Positions 1 through 10,077 are shown, numbered from the stretch's first letter. The stretch: 64,000 bases of DNA from Paramagnetospirillum caucaseum (GCF_000342045.1 NZ_AONQ01000006.1:40772-104771), one strand, 5' to 3'. Made by a program: numbers and translations. Notes: a model not told the origin generated them from the letters alone.

Positions 1-103
1 TTCTATTGATATCCCGCATCGGTTGCCTTCTTTGGTATGAGCATACCGATTGGGCACTTGGACTTATTGACTAGTTCAAAAGATCGTCATAGAAGGAGGC
101 CGG

Positions 104-1834
104 ATGGAGGCTCCATCACAACGGCAGTTTTGGGATACCCGGCGAATGTCAATCAGCAACTGGCGCTTCAGAGCGAAAATTCTTCTCATCGTCGTGTTGT
201 CCCTATTGGGCATGGGGGCGATCATCGCCGTCAATCTCGCCAGTCTGCGCGGCGACCTCATGGCGGCGCGGCAGGTGAAGACCCAGCACGTGGTGGAGAC
301 CGCCCACAGCGTCATCGGCCATTACATCGCCCAGGCCAAGGCGGGGACCCTGACCACCGAGGCGGCCCAGGCCGCCGCCATCGAGGCGGTCAAGGCCATG
401 CGCTATGCCGGGACCGAGTATTTCTGGATCAACAGCCTGGCCGGCAGGATGGTGGTCCATCCCATCCGCCCCGACATGCAGGGCAAGGAGCTGATGGGCC
501 TGACCGACCCGGCCGGCAAGCGGTTCTTCGAGGCCATGATCACCGTGGTCAACAAGGACAAGGCCGGCTTCGTCGATTACCTGTGGCCCAAGCCGGGCTT
601 CGACCAGCCCGTGCCCAAGGTGTCCTACGTCAAGGGCATCGAGGAATGGGGCTGGCTGGTGGGTTCGGGTATCTATATCGACGACGTGGATGCCGCTTTC
701 CGTGCCGAACTGACCCGGCTGGGCGGCATCGCCGCCGGCGTGATGCTGCTGGTCCTGGCGGTGTCGTGGTGGGTCGGCAAGAACGTGGTCAGCGGCATGA
801 ACGGCGTCACCGGCGGCATCCGCAAGCTGGCCGAGGGCGATACGGCGGTCAGGATCGACGGCGCCGGGCGCGGCGACGAGATCGGTGATCTGGTCCGTGC
901 CGCCGAGGTGTTCCGCGAGCATTCCCTGACCATGGCGCGCATGTCGGAGGAGCGGGCGGAGCAGCGCCGCCAGGCCGAGACCGAACGCCGTTCCACCCTG
1001 GCCGGCCTGGCCAGCGAGTTGGAGCGCGGCGTCAAATCCACAGTGGTGACGGTCAGCGAATCCGCCGGGCGGATGCAGACCACCGCCAACAGCATGGCCG
1101 GCGCCATCGACCACGCCTCGCAGGAAAGCCAGGCGGTGGCCGCCGCTGCGCAGCAGACCTCGTGCAACGTGGAAACGGTGGCCGCCGCCGCCGAGGAATT
1201 GTCGGCCTCCATCCGCGGCATCGGCTCGCAGGTGATGGAAAGCGCCCAGATCGCCAAGGAGGCGGTGGATGCCGCCAACCGCACCGATTCGGTGGTGCGC
1301 GGCCTGTCCGAGGCCGCCGACCGCATCGGCGAGGTGGTGCGCCTGATCAACGACATCGCCGGCCAGACCAACCTGCTGGCGCTCAACGCCACCATCGAGG
1401 CGGCGCGGGCGGGAGAGGCCGGAAAAGGTTTTGCCGTCGTGGCCAACGAGGTCAAGCATCTGGCCAGCCAGACCGCCAAGGCCACCGACGAGATCGGCCA
1501 GCAGATCGCCGCCATCCAGTCCACCACCGCCGCCGCGGTGGGCGCCATCGAGGGCATCGGCAAGACCATCGGCCGCATGGACGAGATCGCCACCGCCATC
1601 GCCGAGGCGGTCGACCAGCAGGGTGCCGCCACCCAGGAAATCGCCCGCAACGTCCACGAGGCGGCCAGCGGGGCGCAGGACGTGTCCAGCCACATCACCT
1701 CCATCAGCCGGACCGCGTCGGAAGCCGGACTGGCCGCCCGTGAATTGCTGGGCGCCGCCGCCGGCCTGGCCAGGGAATCCGATGCCCTGCGCACCGGCGT
1801 CGATCGCTTCCTGGGCGAAGTGCGGGCCATGTAG
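104..1834 (+). CDS. Methyl-accepting chemotaxis protein with Cache sensor
   Basis: A 576-residue membrane chemoreceptor. An N-terminal helix (about residues 24-44) leads into a periplasmic single-Cache-type sensor (about 50-195, with [16 protein letters not shown]), then a second helix (about 208-226), a HAMP linker and a C-terminal coiled-coil signalling hairpin. The hairpin tip [20 protein letters not shown] starts near residue 415 and contacts CheA/CheW in this family. The C terminus has no NWETF-like pentapeptide, so CheR/CheB would not be tethered there. The ATG at 104 has AGGAGG at 94-99, four bases upstream; the in-frame ATG at 146 is a weaker alternative. The sensor closely resembles that of the receptor at 40172-41860, so the two are probably paralogues. 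The ligand is unknown. Confidence 0.93.
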   Translation: MEAPSQRQFWDTRRMSISNWRFRAKILLIVVLSLLGMGAIIAVNLASLRGDLMAARQVKTQHVVETAHSVIGHYIAQAKAGTLTTEAAQAAAIEAVKAMRYAGTEYFWINSLAGRMVVHPIRPDMQGKELMGLTDPAGKRFFEAMITVVNKDKAGFVDYLWPKPGFDQPVPKVSYVKGIEEWGWLVGSGIYIDDVDAAFRAELTRLGGIAAGVMLLVLAVSWWVGKNVVSGMNGVTGGIRKLAEGDTAVRIDGAGRGDEIGDLVRAAEVFREHSLTMARMSEERAEQRRQAETERRSTLAGLASELERGVKSTVVTVSESAGRMQTTANSMAGAIDHASQESQAVAAAAQQTSCNVETVAAAAEELSASIRGIGSQVMESAQIAKEAVDAANRTDSVVRGLSEAADRIGEVVRLINDIAGQTNLLALNATIEAARAGEAGKGFAVVANEVKHLASQTAKATDEIGQQIAAIQSTTAAAVGAIEGIGKTIGRMDEIATAIAEAVDQQGAATQEIARNVHEAASGAQDVSSHITSISRTASEAGLAARELLGAAAGLARESDALRTGVDRFLGEVRAM

Positions 1835-1873
1835 AGCTGTGGGCATCCTGTCCGCATTTTGACGGGGCTGCCC

Positions 1874-1887
1874 TTGACCCGCCTCAA
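1874..1887 (+). promoter_or_regulatory. Candidate FNR/NnrR-type box upstream of nnrS
   Basis: TTGACCCGCCTCAA fits the FNR/CRP-family palindrome TTGAT-N4-ATCAA at 8 of 10 half-site positions. Its centre lies about 66 bases before the NnrS start codon in a 112-base gap. NnrS genes are classically controlled by FNR-family nitric oxide regulators, which makes the position plausible. It is a single match found by eye, with no transcript evidence. Confidence 0.5.
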
Positions 1888-1946
1888 GGCGCGGACGACG
1901 TGAAGGGGGCACCATCCCCCGGTCATTCGCTTCAGGATGCTTGTTC

Positions 1947-3158
1947 ATGGCCACGATTCCGTTGATGGAGCCCGCCTACAAGGGCTCCCAGGGGCCGGTA
2001 TTCTTCGCCGCCGGCTTCCGCCCGTTCTTTCTGTTCGCCGCAATCCAGGCGGCGGTCATGCTGCCCCTGTGGCTGCTCGCCTTCGCCGGCATCCTGCCGG
2101 TGGGGCCCAACTGGAATCCGGTGGTCTGGCACTCCCACGCCATGGTCTTCGGCTTCGCCGGGGCGGCGGTGGGCGGCTTCCTGCTGACGGCGGTGCCCAA
2201 CTGGACCAACTCCCACCATGTGTCGGGCAAGCCGCTGATGGCGCTGTTCGGCCTGTGGCTGGCCGGCCGGGTGGCCATCGCCCTGGCCGGAATGCTGCCG
2301 CCGGTGCTGGTGGCGGTGATCGATCTCGGCTATCTGCCGCTGCTGGCCTTCCTGCTGGCCAAGCCGCTGATCGAGGCCGGCAAGTGGCGCAACATCGTCT
2401 TCCTGCCCATCCTCGGCGTGCTGTGGCTGGCCGGGCTGTGCGCCCATATCGAGGCGCTGACCGGCAAGGTGGTCGGGCTCAAGGGCGTCACGCTGGGCAT
2501 CTTCGTCCTGCTGCTGATGATCGCCATCGTCGGCGGGCGCATCATTCCCTCCTTCACCCAAAACTGGCTGCGCATGCAGGGCCGTCCGGTGGACGTGGCG
2601 CCGGTGGGCTGGATCGAGACGGGCGGAGCGGGGGCGGTGGTCGCCCTGGCCGGCCTGGCCCAGGTCTTCCTGCCGTCCTCGCCGGTGGCCGGGGTGCTGC
2701 TGCTGCTGGCGGCGGCGGTTCACGCCTGGCGGCTGTCGGGCTGGCACGGGCTCAAGACCGTGTCCAACCCCATCCTGGTGGTCCTGCATGTGGGCTATGC
2801 CTGGATGGTGCTGGGCTTCGCCCTGCTGGGCCTTTCGGCCTTCATCGAGGCGCTGCCCGCCTCGGCGGCGCTGCACGCGCTGACCGCCGGTTCGGTCGCC
2901 ACCATGGTCATCGGGGTGATGAGCCGCGCCGCCCTGGGCCATGCCGGCCATCCCCTGGTGGTGGCCAAGGCCACGGTGTGGGCCTACGGCCTGATCTCCG
3001 CCGGGGCGATGCTCCGCGTGGTGGCGCCGGTGATTCCCGACGGCATGATGGCGCTGACCATGGTCGGCGGCGCGGTGTGGACCCTGGGCTGGATTCTCTA
3101 CGTCGTGGTCTACTTCCCCGTCTGCACCAAGCCGCGGGCCGACGGCCGGCCGGGGTAA
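1947..3158 (+). CDS. nnrS: NnrS family protein
   Basis: A 403-residue polytopic inner-membrane protein of the NnrS family, a haem- and copper-binding family tied to nitric oxide and nitrosative stress during denitrification. Visible family features are the N-terminal FFAAGFRPFFLFAA, WHSHAMVFGFAGAAVGGF with its paired His, and about twelve hydrophobic segments. GGRIIPSFTQNWL lies in the middle, and a His-containing AALGHAGHPL lies near the C terminus. The ATG at 1947 is preferred, with AGGAT about eight bases upstream; a TTG at 1941 would add two residues. It stands alone, with a candidate FNR/NnrR site upstream and a repeat-like GC-rich spacer downstream. Confidence 0.9.
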   Translation: MATIPLMEPAYKGSQGPVFFAAGFRPFFLFAAIQAAVMLPLWLLAFAGILPVGPNWNPVVWHSHAMVFGFAGAAVGGFLLTAVPNWTNSHHVSGKPLMALFGLWLAGRVAIALAGMLPPVLVAVIDLGYLPLLAFLLAKPLIEAGKWRNIVFLPILGVLWLAGLCAHIEALTGKVVGLKGVTLGIFVLLLMIAIVGGRIIPSFTQNWLRMQGRPVDVAPVGWIETGGAGAVVALAGLAQVFLPSSPVAGVLLLLAAAVHAWRLSGWHGLKTVSNPILVVLHVGYAWMVLGFALLGLSAFIEALPASAALHALTAGSVATMVIGVMSRAALGHAGHPLVVAKATVWAYGLISAGAMLRVVAPVIPDGMMALTMVGGAVWTLGWILYVVVYFPVCTKPRADGRPG

Positions 3159-3208
3159 GGGGGCGTTGCGTCGCCGGCCTCCCTTGAGGCCGGCTAGGCC
3201 CAAGGGGC

Positions 3209-3267
3209 CGCGCCGCTTACGCGGCGGGAGCCAAGCGGGCGGAGGCCCGCGCCCGGCGCCTGAGGGG
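3209..3267. repeat. GC-rich intergenic repeat-like element, copy A
   Basis: This intergenic stretch contains a short inverted repeat (ccgc..gcgg) followed by GCCAAGCG, then GCGCCCGGCG and TGAGGG. The same order of blocks occurs at about 11181-11234. Both copies lie in spacers just before a plus-strand gene. Two copies in 64 kb suggest a dispersed non-coding repeat family in this genome, but GC-rich sequence makes chance similarity easier. Confidence 0.35.
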
Positions 3268-3291
3268 CGTTGAAACAATGGAGTGCCGCCG

Positions 3292-4017
3292 ATGATCGTT
3301 CTCTTTACCGATTTCGGCGCCCACGGGCCCTATCTCGGGCAGATGGAGATGGTCATCCGCCAGACCCTGCCGGCCGAGCCGGTGGTCAATCTGGTCGCCG
3401 ACGCGCCGGCCTTCGATCCCCGGGCCTCGGCCTATCTGCTGGCGGCCCTGGCCGCCGGCATCCCCCGCCAGTCGGTGGTGCTGGCGGTGGTCGACCCCGG
3501 GGTGGGCGGCGAGCGCCTGCCTTTGGTGGTCGAGGCCGACGGCGTGCTGTATGCCGGTCCCGGCAACGGCCTGTTCGAGCCGCTGATGCGCCGCGCCAGA
3601 ACGCTTCGCGCCTGGGAGATCGTCTGGCGGCCCGAACGGCTGTCGGCCAGCTTCCATGGCCGTGACCTCTTCGCTCCCGTCGCCGCCCGCCTGGCCGCCG
3701 GGCTGGCCCCCGAGGACGCCGGTTGCCGCGCCGCCGAGCCGTCGCGCCGCGCCGATTGGCCCGACGATCTGGCCGCAATCATCTATCACGACCATTACGG
3801 CAACGCCTGGACCGGGCTGCGCGCCTCGGCCCTGGCCGGCGACGCCGTGCTGCGGGCCGGCGGCAGGGAGTTCCGCCGGGCGCGCACCTTCTCCGACGCG
3901 CCGCAAGGCGGGGCCTTCTGGTACGAGAATTCCTCGGGTCTGGCGGAAATCGCCGTCAACGGCGGCGCCGCCTCCAGCCTTCCGGGACTGGCCGTTGGCG
4001 ATAGCGTCACAATTTAA
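3292..4017 (+). CDS. SAM hydroxide adenosyltransferase family protein (DUF62)
   Basis: A 241-residue protein of the DUF62 family, related to fluorinase and chlorinase. The family members without halogenase activity hydrolyse S-adenosylmethionine to adenosine and methionine. Visible motifs are the N-terminal MIVLFTDFG, VVDPGVGG (about residues 65-72), YAGPGNGLF (about 85-93) and FHGRDLFAPVAA (about 120). The C-terminal beta-barrel portion starts near YHDHYGNAW. The ATG at 3292 is chosen because GGAG lies eight bases upstream and homologues begin with this motif; a GTG at 3283 is in frame. It is probably monocistronic. Confidence 0.88.
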   Translation: MIVLFTDFGAHGPYLGQMEMVIRQTLPAEPVVNLVADAPAFDPRASAYLLAALAAGIPRQSVVLAVVDPGVGGERLPLVVEADGVLYAGPGNGLFEPLMRRARTLRAWEIVWRPERLSASFHGRDLFAPVAARLAAGLAPEDAGCRAAEPSRRADWPDDLAAIIYHDHYGNAWTGLRASALAGDAVLRAGGREFRRARTFSDAPQGGAFWYENSSGLAEIAVNGGAASSLPGLAVGDSVTI

Positions 4018-4122
4018 CTAACATTCTTTCTTATTTTTCCCCGTTTGTGTGACCAAATACATAGGCGCAGGGCGCTACGATGGTTACAGTCGTGTCGTGG
4101 GGCAGACGCGGGGAGCTAGGGA

Positions 4123-4947
4123 ATGGCTTGCACGGTGAAGTTTTGGGGGGTGCGCGGAAGCATCGCCTGTCCTTCGCCCGATCATGTGGTCTATGGCGGC
4201 AATACGTCATGCATCGCCGTCACCACCGATTGCGGGATCGTGGTCTTTGATGCCGGCACCGGCATCCGTTCCCTGGGGCGCGAGATCATCGGGCGCGGAC
4301 TCGGCCAGGCCCACCTGTTCTTCACCCACACCCACTGGGACCACATCAACGGCTTTCCCTTCTTCGCGCCCGCCTACAATCCCGCCTTTCGCCTGGAGGT
4401 CCACGGGCCGAAGCAGGAGGGCAGCCCGCGCGGCATCCAGCACGTGCTGACCGGACAGATGGAGACCCCCAATTTTCCGGTGCCCCTGGCCGCCATGCGC
4501 GGCATCGTCTCCTACGAGGATTTCGAGGTGGGCAGCGTCTTCACCCCCTACGATGGGGTGACCCTGCGCACCGCGCCGCTCCGCCATCCCAACGGCGCCT
4601 GCGGCTATCGCCTGGAGACCGGCGGCGTCGCCATGGCCTATATCACCGATACCGAGCATACCCCCGGCACGCTGGACGAGAACGTCCTGTCCCTGATGCG
4701 CGGCGCCGACCTGGTGATCTACGACTGCACCTATACCGATGCCGAGTTCCCCGCCAAGGTCGGCTGGGGCCATTCCACCTGGCAGGAGGGCGTCCGCCTC
4801 GCCCAGGCGGCGGGGGCCGGCCGTCTGGCCATCTTCCATCACGATCCCGAGCACACCGACGACGTCATGGCCGGCATCGAGGCCGAGGCGCTCCAGACCT
4901 GGGACCGGGTGGTGGTGGCCCGCGACGGCATGGAAATCCCGCTATAG
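4123..4947 (+). CDS. MBL-fold metallo-hydrolase
   Basis: A 274-residue metallo-beta-lactamase-fold enzyme. The metal-binding signature HTHWDH is at about residues 68-73, with further candidate ligands at LRHPNG (about 155), YDCTY (about 200), GWGHS (about 216) and FHHDPEH (about 240). It lacks an obvious membrane or export signal. The form resembles RNase Z/PhnP-like phosphodiesterase relatives often found beside sensory genes in alphaproteobacteria. The substrate cannot be assigned. The upstream gap (4018-4122) is AT-rich and probably holds its promoter. A perfect hairpin follows the stop codon and the next gene is convergent. Confidence 0.85.
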   Translation: MACTVKFWGVRGSIACPSPDHVVYGGNTSCIAVTTDCGIVVFDAGTGIRSLGREIIGRGLGQAHLFFTHTHWDHINGFPFFAPAYNPAFRLEVHGPKQEGSPRGIQHVLTGQMETPNFPVPLAAMRGIVSYEDFEVGSVFTPYDGVTLRTAPLRHPNGACGYRLETGGVAMAYITDTEHTPGTLDENVLSLMRGADLVIYDCTYTDAEFPAKVGWGHSTWQEGVRLAQAAGAGRLAIFHHDPEHTDDVMAGIEAEALQTWDRVVVARDGMEIPL

Positions 4948-4952
4948 GGCTT

Positions 4953-4976
4953 CCGGTGATCGGTTGCGATCACCGG
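4953..4976. terminator. Perfect hairpin between convergent genes
   Basis: A 10-bp perfect stem (ccggtgatcg / cgatcaccgg) with loop gttg sits in the 36-base gap between the MBL hydrolase and the convergent radical SAM gene. There is no T-run on either side, so termination is inferred from position and symmetry. Confidence 0.5.
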
Positions 4977-4983
4977 GGGCGGT

Positions 4984-6294
4984 TCAGCTGAACGGATCGT
5001 CGCACTTGCCGCACATGGGGACATGGCGGACATCGCCGGCGCGGAAGGCCTCGAGGATGTGGCCATAGGCCGGGCCGCGGCGGATGTCGCCCAATCCCTG
5101 TTCCATGATGTTGCCGATCTTCAGCTGGGCGTTGGAATCGTAGCAGCCGCAGGCGGTCACCGTGCCGTCGCAGAACACGCCCACCGCCTTGAGGAACAGG
5201 CGGCAGGGCATCAGCCGGTGGTGGCCGATCTCCTTCAGCGACCAGATGCCGTGGCGCTGGTTGAAGCTGCCGCACTGGACGGAACCGCCGAAATTATTGG
5301 CCGGCACCGTCCATACGTCGGTGATGCCGTGGGTGGCGAGGAAGGCCTTGGTCCGGCGCAGATTTTCCTCCCACTCGCCCAGGGCCACCGCCTTGACGGC
5401 GAAGCGGGTGGGGGTGCCCTTCAGCGCCCTGTGCATGGCCTTGAGATTGGCCAGGGTGCGGTCGAATTTCGAGCCCACATAGACGCTTTCGTAGCTTTCC
5501 GCGTCCCAGCCGGCGAACGAGAATTGCAGGTAGGCCAGCCCCACCTTGGCCAGCCGGGCGATCTTGTCGGGGGTGAAGGGGGTGCCGTTGGTGACGATGC
5601 CCACCTGGAAGCCTTCGGCCACGGCGCGCTCCAGCATCTCGAAGACACGGGGGTGGAGGAAGGGTTCGCCCTGGCCGGCCAGGATGTGCATGGCCGTGAT
5701 GCCGCACGCCTTGCCCTCGGCAATCACCCGCTCGAAGACGTCGTCTTCCATGAAGCCGGAATTGTCCTTCCAGATCTCCCAGCCGCACATGGTGCAGCGC
5801 AGGTTGCAGCGGCGGCTCAGCTGGACGTACAGCTCGTAGGGCACCAGCCGCCGCCGCTCGGCCGGGGCGATGACCAGGGCGCGGGCCTTGGCCAGATGGG
5901 GCGCCGCCGCCTCGCTCCGCCCGGCCTCGTCCAGCGCGATGCCCAGCAGGTACTGGATACGGCCCGATTGCGGCTGCACCTCGGCCGCCGGTTCCAGCAG
6001 CGGCAGCGCCTCGGCGGCGCGGCCCTGGGCCACCAGGGCGCCGGCCAGCCCCACCATGGTGTCGAGATGGCCGGGAACCGCCGACAGTACCCGGCGGAAC
6101 AGATTCTCGGCCTCGGCGGCGTGGTTCCTGACCAGCAGCAACCCGGCCCGGCGGTAGTCGCATTCGGGATGGCCGTCGGCCTTCTCCAGGGCGGCGACGG
6201 CCTCGTCCACCAGTTGCCCCTCGGCCAGACGCAGGGCCTCGGCCAGGACGCGGACGGGATCGGCGGGTTTGGTCTTTTTCTTCACGGGCTTCAT
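4984..6294 (-). CDS. Radical SAM/SPASM protein with N-terminal TPR region
   Basis: A 436-residue protein. Residues 1-150 form TPR-like helices (repeated A-x-x-x-L patterns such as AENLFRRVLSAVPGH). A radical SAM core begins near residue 160, with CNLRCTMC binding the SAM-cleaving 4Fe-4S cluster. The C-terminal SPASM-like region holds further cysteines (FCDGTVTACGCYDSN and MCGKCDDPFS). SPASM proteins usually modify peptides or maturate enzymes. No adjacent precursor peptide or transporter was found, so the substrate is unknown; TPR repeats often recruit a protein partner. The ATG at 6294 starts the basic stretch MKPVKKKTK. It is divergent from the hybrid kinase. Confidence 0.87.
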   Translation of the reverse strand: MKPVKKKTKPADPVRVLAEALRLAEGQLVDEAVAALEKADGHPECDYRRAGLLLVRNHAAEAENLFRRVLSAVPGHLDTMVGLAGALVAQGRAAEALPLLEPAAEVQPQSGRIQYLLGIALDEAGRSEAAAPHLAKARALVIAPAERRRLVPYELYVQLSRRCNLRCTMCGWEIWKDNSGFMEDDVFERVIAEGKACGITAMHILAGQGEPFLHPRVFEMLERAVAEGFQVGIVTNGTPFTPDKIARLAKVGLAYLQFSFAGWDAESYESVYVGSKFDRTLANLKAMHRALKGTPTRFAVKAVALGEWEENLRRTKAFLATHGITDVWTVPANNFGGSVQCGSFNQRHGIWSLKEIGHHRLMPCRLFLKAVGVFCDGTVTACGCYDSNAQLKIGNIMEQGLGDIRRGPAYGHILEAFRAGDVRHVPMCGKCDDPFS

Positions 6295-6386
6295 GGATCG
6301 GGAGACTACACCGCCCGGTCTTGGCTTTCCATGGCCGCATGGTCTGGGGCATTATGCGCCCGGGGGCAGCAGGGGAGAACGGGCGA

Positions 6387-9300
6387 GTGCCGGGCGTGTC
6401 AGCCGACGACAGGATTACAGCCCAGGAGGGGCGGGCCGGCGGCCGCTGGCGTTTCGGCATCCGGGCCAAGCTGGTGGTGGCGGTGGGCACCGTGGCCGGC
6501 ATGATCATGGTGGCCAGCCTGCTCACCTGGTTCAGCTATTCCGAGATCGAGCGGCTGCTGGCCGCCGTGACGCGGACCAACCTGCCCAGCCTGTCCAATG
6601 CCCTGAAGCTGTCCGAGGCCACCGCCCGGCTGGCCGCCGCCGCCCCCGCCCTGGACGGCTCGCAATCGCAGTTCCAGCGCCAGAGCAATTTCGTCGCCCT
6701 GCAGCAGCAGACCGAGCGCCTTCTCGCCCTGGTGGACCATCTGGCCGGCTCCATCGCCGATACCGGCCGGGTGGAGGAACTGCGCTCCATGATCGCCGCC
6801 TTCGCCGACAACGTGGTGGACCGCAACATCCTGGTGGACAAGCGCCTGCAACTGGCCGAGCGCAGCCGGGTCCAGGCCGAGATCATCAGCCAGCTGGACG
6901 TGGAGGTTCACCGCGCCATGGGCGGGTTGGCCGGCGACCCGGCCCTGGCCACCGTGGTGCTGGCGTCCAACTACCTGCGCGAGGCGGTGGTGGCGGCCAA
7001 TATGGAAAAGGTCGGTGACCTGCGCGGCGCCTATGAGGAGCAAGTGCGCTCCCTGGCCGAACTGGTGGATGCCAGCGGGGCGAAGAGCCAGCGGACCCGG
7101 GAACTGACCCGGCGCGTCCTGGCGCTGGGCACCGGGCCGGAGAACGTCTTCGAGCTGCGCACCCTGCAGATGCTGACCATCGCCCGGCTGGCCGCCGCCA
7201 ACGACGAGGGCCGCGACCTGGTGGCCCGCACCTCGTCCTCGGTGGGCCGCCTGGTCTCGGCCGCCGAGGCCGAGGCGGCGGAGAACGAGCGCCGCACCGA
7301 GGCCGCGGTGTCCAGCGGACGGACCACCATGCTGGTGGTGGCCATGCTGACCTTCTTCGGGCCGTTATTGTTCATCTGGCTGTATCTGGGGCGCAGCGTG
7401 GTGGCCCGTCTGGCCGGGCTGGCGTCGTCCATGCACGCCATCGCCGAGGGCGATTTCCAGGCGCCCATCCCCGGCGAGGGCAACGACGAGATTTCCGACA
7501 TGGCCGCCGAGCTGGCGGTATTCCGCGACGCCATGGCCAAGCTGCAGGAATCCAGCGAGGCGCTGATCGAAAGCGAGCGGCGCCTGCGCCGCATCCTCGA
7601 CACCTCGCCCCTGGCCCTGGCCATCTCGCGGGTGTCGGACAACGCCATCCTGCTGGTCAATCCCCGCTGGTCCGAACTGTACCGGGTGCCCAAGGCCCGG
7701 GCACTCGGCACCTCGGTGGCCTCGTGCTACGCCGATCCCGACAACCGCGCGCGGCTGGTGGAGATGGTGCGCAAGCGCGGTTTCGTCGGCGGCTTCGAAT
7801 GCCGCATGCGGGCCAGCGACGGCCACGAGTTCTGGGCCATGCTGTCGGCCGCCGAGATCGAGATGGACGGCGAGCCGGCGGTGATCGCGTCCTCCACCGA
7901 CATCACCCGGCACAAGGAGGAGGAAGCCGCCCTGGCCGAGGCCAAGAAGGTGGCGGAGGAGGCCAGCCAGGCCAAGTCGCTGTTCCTCGCCACCATGAGC
8001 CACGAGATCCGCACCCCCATGAACGGGGTGCTGACCATGGCCCATCTGCTGGAAGACATGCCGCTGCCCGCCGAGCAGCGGGAAATGGCCCGCGTCATCC
8101 GCGATTCCGCCACCTCGCTGCTCACCATCATCAACGACATCCTGGACTTCTCCAAGATCGAGGCCGGCAAGCTGCAGCTGGAACTGGTGGAGCTGTCGGT
8201 GTCCGAACTGGTGGAAGGGGTGGCTGACCTGCTGACCATCCGCGCCCAGGAAAAGGGCATCAGCCTGATCACCTTCGTCGAGCCCGCCTTGGCCGACCGG
8301 GTGGTGGGCGACCCCATCCGGCTGCGGCAGATCATCACCAACCTGGCCGGCAACGCCATCAAGTTCACCGACAAGGGCTATGTGCGCATCTCGGCCAGGG
8401 CCATGGACCCGCGCGAACGGCCGCTGCGCCTGGAATTCGCCATCACCGACACCGGCATCGGCCTGGATGCCGAGCAGCAGGCCCGCCTGTTCGAGCCTTT
8501 CATGCAGGCCGACGTCACCATTTCCCGGCGCTATGGCGGTACCGGGCTCGGCCTGTCCATCTGCCGCCGCCTGGTGGCCATGATGGAGGGCGACATCGGA
8601 GTCCGCAGCAATATCGGCCAGGGTTCCACCTTCTGGTTCCAGGTGCCGCTGGAGCCGGTCGAGGCCGAGGCCGAGGCCGGTCCCGACCTGTCGGGCATCG
8701 CCGTGCTGGTGCTGGCCGAGGGGCCGGTGGCGGCGGAATGCCTGCGCCAGTATCTCGGCCATCTCGGCGCCCAGGTGGCGGTGGTGGTCGGAGCCGAAGG
8801 CGCGGTGGCCGCCGTGCGCGCCGCCGCCCTGGCCGGCTGGACCTACGATGTCGCCCTGCTGGACGGCGGCCAGGATTTCCGTATGCGCATGGGGGTGGCC
8901 GGCGCCCTGGTGACCGCCGCCGGGCCGGACCTTGAGCTGAAGGTGGCCATGCTGGTGTCCCAGGACGCCTTCGCCGCCGTTTCCGCCGAGGTCAAGGCCG
9001 CCGGCCTGTACGCCGCCCTGCCCAAGCCGGTGCGCCGCCGCCAGCTGTGGCGCAGCGTGGCGGCGGCGGTGGGCCGCGCCTCGGCCGAGGCCGACACGGC
9101 GGAAGGCGAGGGAATCGAGGAGGGGTGGAAGCCTCCCGCCATGGAAGAGGCCGCCGCCGCCGGCGCCCTGATTCTGGTGGCCGAGGACAATCCCACCAAC
9201 AAGGTGGTGATCCGCCACCTGATGGAACGCCTGGGCTATGCCATCGAGGTGGTGGGCAACGGCGCCGAAGCCTGGGAACGCATGCAGATCAGGGATTACG

Positions 9301-9950
9301 GCCTGCTGCTCACCGATTGCCACATGCCGGAGATGGACGGTTACGAACTGACCCAGCGTATCCGCGAATGGGAGATGGAGACCGGCCATCTGCTGCCCAT
9401 CGTGGCGCTGACCGCCGACGCCCTGGCCGGCACGGCGCGGCGCTGCCTGGATTGCGGCATGAACGCCTTCCTGGCCAAGCCCATCGACCTTGCCCAGTTG
9501 GATGCCACCATCCGCCGCCTGCTGCCGGCGGCGGTGGGGTTGCGGCGGCGCCGTTCCGAGACGGCGCGCCCGGCCGCGGGGGTGCCGGTTGCCGTCGCCC
9601 CGCCGGAAGACCCGGCCTTGCCGCCGGTTCTCGACCTCGCCCCCATGCGGCAGATTTTCGGCGATATCGGCGACGAGGTGCGGGAATTGCTGGCCCTGTT
9701 CGTCGACACCACCCGGCCGCTGGTGGCAGATCTGGGTGACGCCCTGGTGGCGGGCGACGCCGTGGCGGGGCGCGAGGCCGCCCATTCCGCCAAGGGGGCG
9801 GGCAACAGTGCCGGCGCCTTCCGCTTCGCCCGGCTGTGCGCCGAGGCGGAGGCCGCTTGCGCCGCCTCCGACCTGGCCCGGGCCGCCTCGCTCCAGCCCG
9901 CCCTGGAGGCCGCCTTCGACGAGGCGGCCGAGGCGGTGGCGGCGGTATAG
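6387..9950 (+). CDS. Hybrid sensor histidine kinase with receiver and HPt domains
   Basis: A membrane hybrid kinase of about 1187 residues. In order: a helix near residues 20-42, a long periplasmic helical sensor, a second helix near 310-330, HAMP, a PAS domain (about 395-510), and HisKA with phospho-acceptor His in [11 protein letters not shown]. These are followed by HATPase_c with [13 protein letters not shown], a degenerate receiver, a canonical receiver ([24 protein letters not shown]) and an HPt domain with AHSAKGAGN. This is a complete phosphorelay in one chain. The GTG at 6387 is preferred because AGGGGAG lies nine bases upstream; in-frame ATG at 6354 and TTG at 6321 are alternatives. 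The cognate output regulator is not adjacent. Confidence 0.9.
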   Translation: MPGVSADDRITAQEGRAGGRWRFGIRAKLVVAVGTVAGMIMVASLLTWFSYSEIERLLAAVTRTNLPSLSNALKLSEATARLAAAAPALDGSQSQFQRQSNFVALQQQTERLLALVDHLAGSIADTGRVEELRSMIAAFADNVVDRNILVDKRLQLAERSRVQAEIISQLDVEVHRAMGGLAGDPALATVVLASNYLREAVVAANMEKVGDLRGAYEEQVRSLAELVDASGAKSQRTRELTRRVLALGTGPENVFELRTLQMLTIARLAAANDEGRDLVARTSSSVGRLVSAAEAEAAENERRTEAAVSSGRTTMLVVAMLTFFGPLLFIWLYLGRSVVARLAGLASSMHAIAEGDFQAPIPGEGNDEISDMAAELAVFRDAMAKLQESSEALIESERRLRRILDTSPLALAISRVSDNAILLVNPRWSELYRVPKARALGTSVASCYADPDNRARLVEMVRKRGFVGGFECRMRASDGHEFWAMLSAAEIEMDGEPAVIASSTDITRHKEEEAALAEAKKVAEEASQAKSLFLATMSHEIRTPMNGVLTMAHLLEDMPLPAEQREMARVIRDSATSLLTIINDILDFSKIEAGKLQLELVELSVSELVEGVADLLTIRAQEKGISLITFVEPALADRVVGDPIRLRQIITNLAGNAIKFTDKGYVRISARAMDPRERPLRLEFAITDTGIGLDAEQQARLFEPFMQADVTISRRYGGTGLGLSICRRLVAMMEGDIGVRSNIGQGSTFWFQVPLEPVEAEAEAGPDLSGIAVLVLAEGPVAAECLRQYLGHLGAQVAVVVGAEGAVAAVRAAALAGWTYDVALLDGGQDFRMRMGVAGALVTAAGPDLELKVAMLVSQDAFAAVSAEVKAAGLYAALPKPVRRRQLWRSVAAAVGRASAEADTAEGEGIEEGWKPPAMEEAAAAGALILVAEDNPTNKVVIRHLMERLGYAIEVVGNGAEAWERMQIRDYGLLLTDCHMPEMDGYELTQRIREWEMETGHLLPIVALTADALAGTARRCLDCGMNAFLAKPIDLAQLDATIRRLLPAAVGLRRRRSETARPAAGVPVAVAPPEDPALPPVLDLAPMRQIFGDIGDEVRELLALFVDTTRPLVADLGDALVAGDAVAGREAAHSAKGAGNSAGAFRFARLCAEAEAACAASDLARAASLQPALEAAFDEAAEAVAAV

Positions 9951-10004
9951 GGGCTTGGGCGGGCAGGATGCCTGTTGGGAGCGCGGCCGTCCCGGCCCAA
10001 AAGA

Positions 10005-10034
10005 AAACCGCGCTCCCGGTGGGGAGCGCGGTTT
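10005..10034 (-). terminator. Intrinsic terminator of rpmJ
   Basis: A 13-bp perfect stem (aaaccgcgctccc / gggagcgcggttt) with a 4-base loop. On the minus strand it is followed by TTTTCTTTT, the expected U-run, and it lies about 45 bases after the rpmJ stop codon. On the plus strand it also follows the hybrid kinase gene, but with a poorer T-run. Confidence 0.85.
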
Positions 10035-10077
10035 GCTTCGATCCGAGCCTGTAAGGGCGCCGACCGGCGGCCGGGGA

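Noticed and set aside
203..1954. A 583-codon minus-strand frame opposite the first chemoreceptor
   Set aside because: Composition (Gly/His/Asp-rich) is typical of antisense GC-rich frames and it covers a strongly conserved signalling domain.
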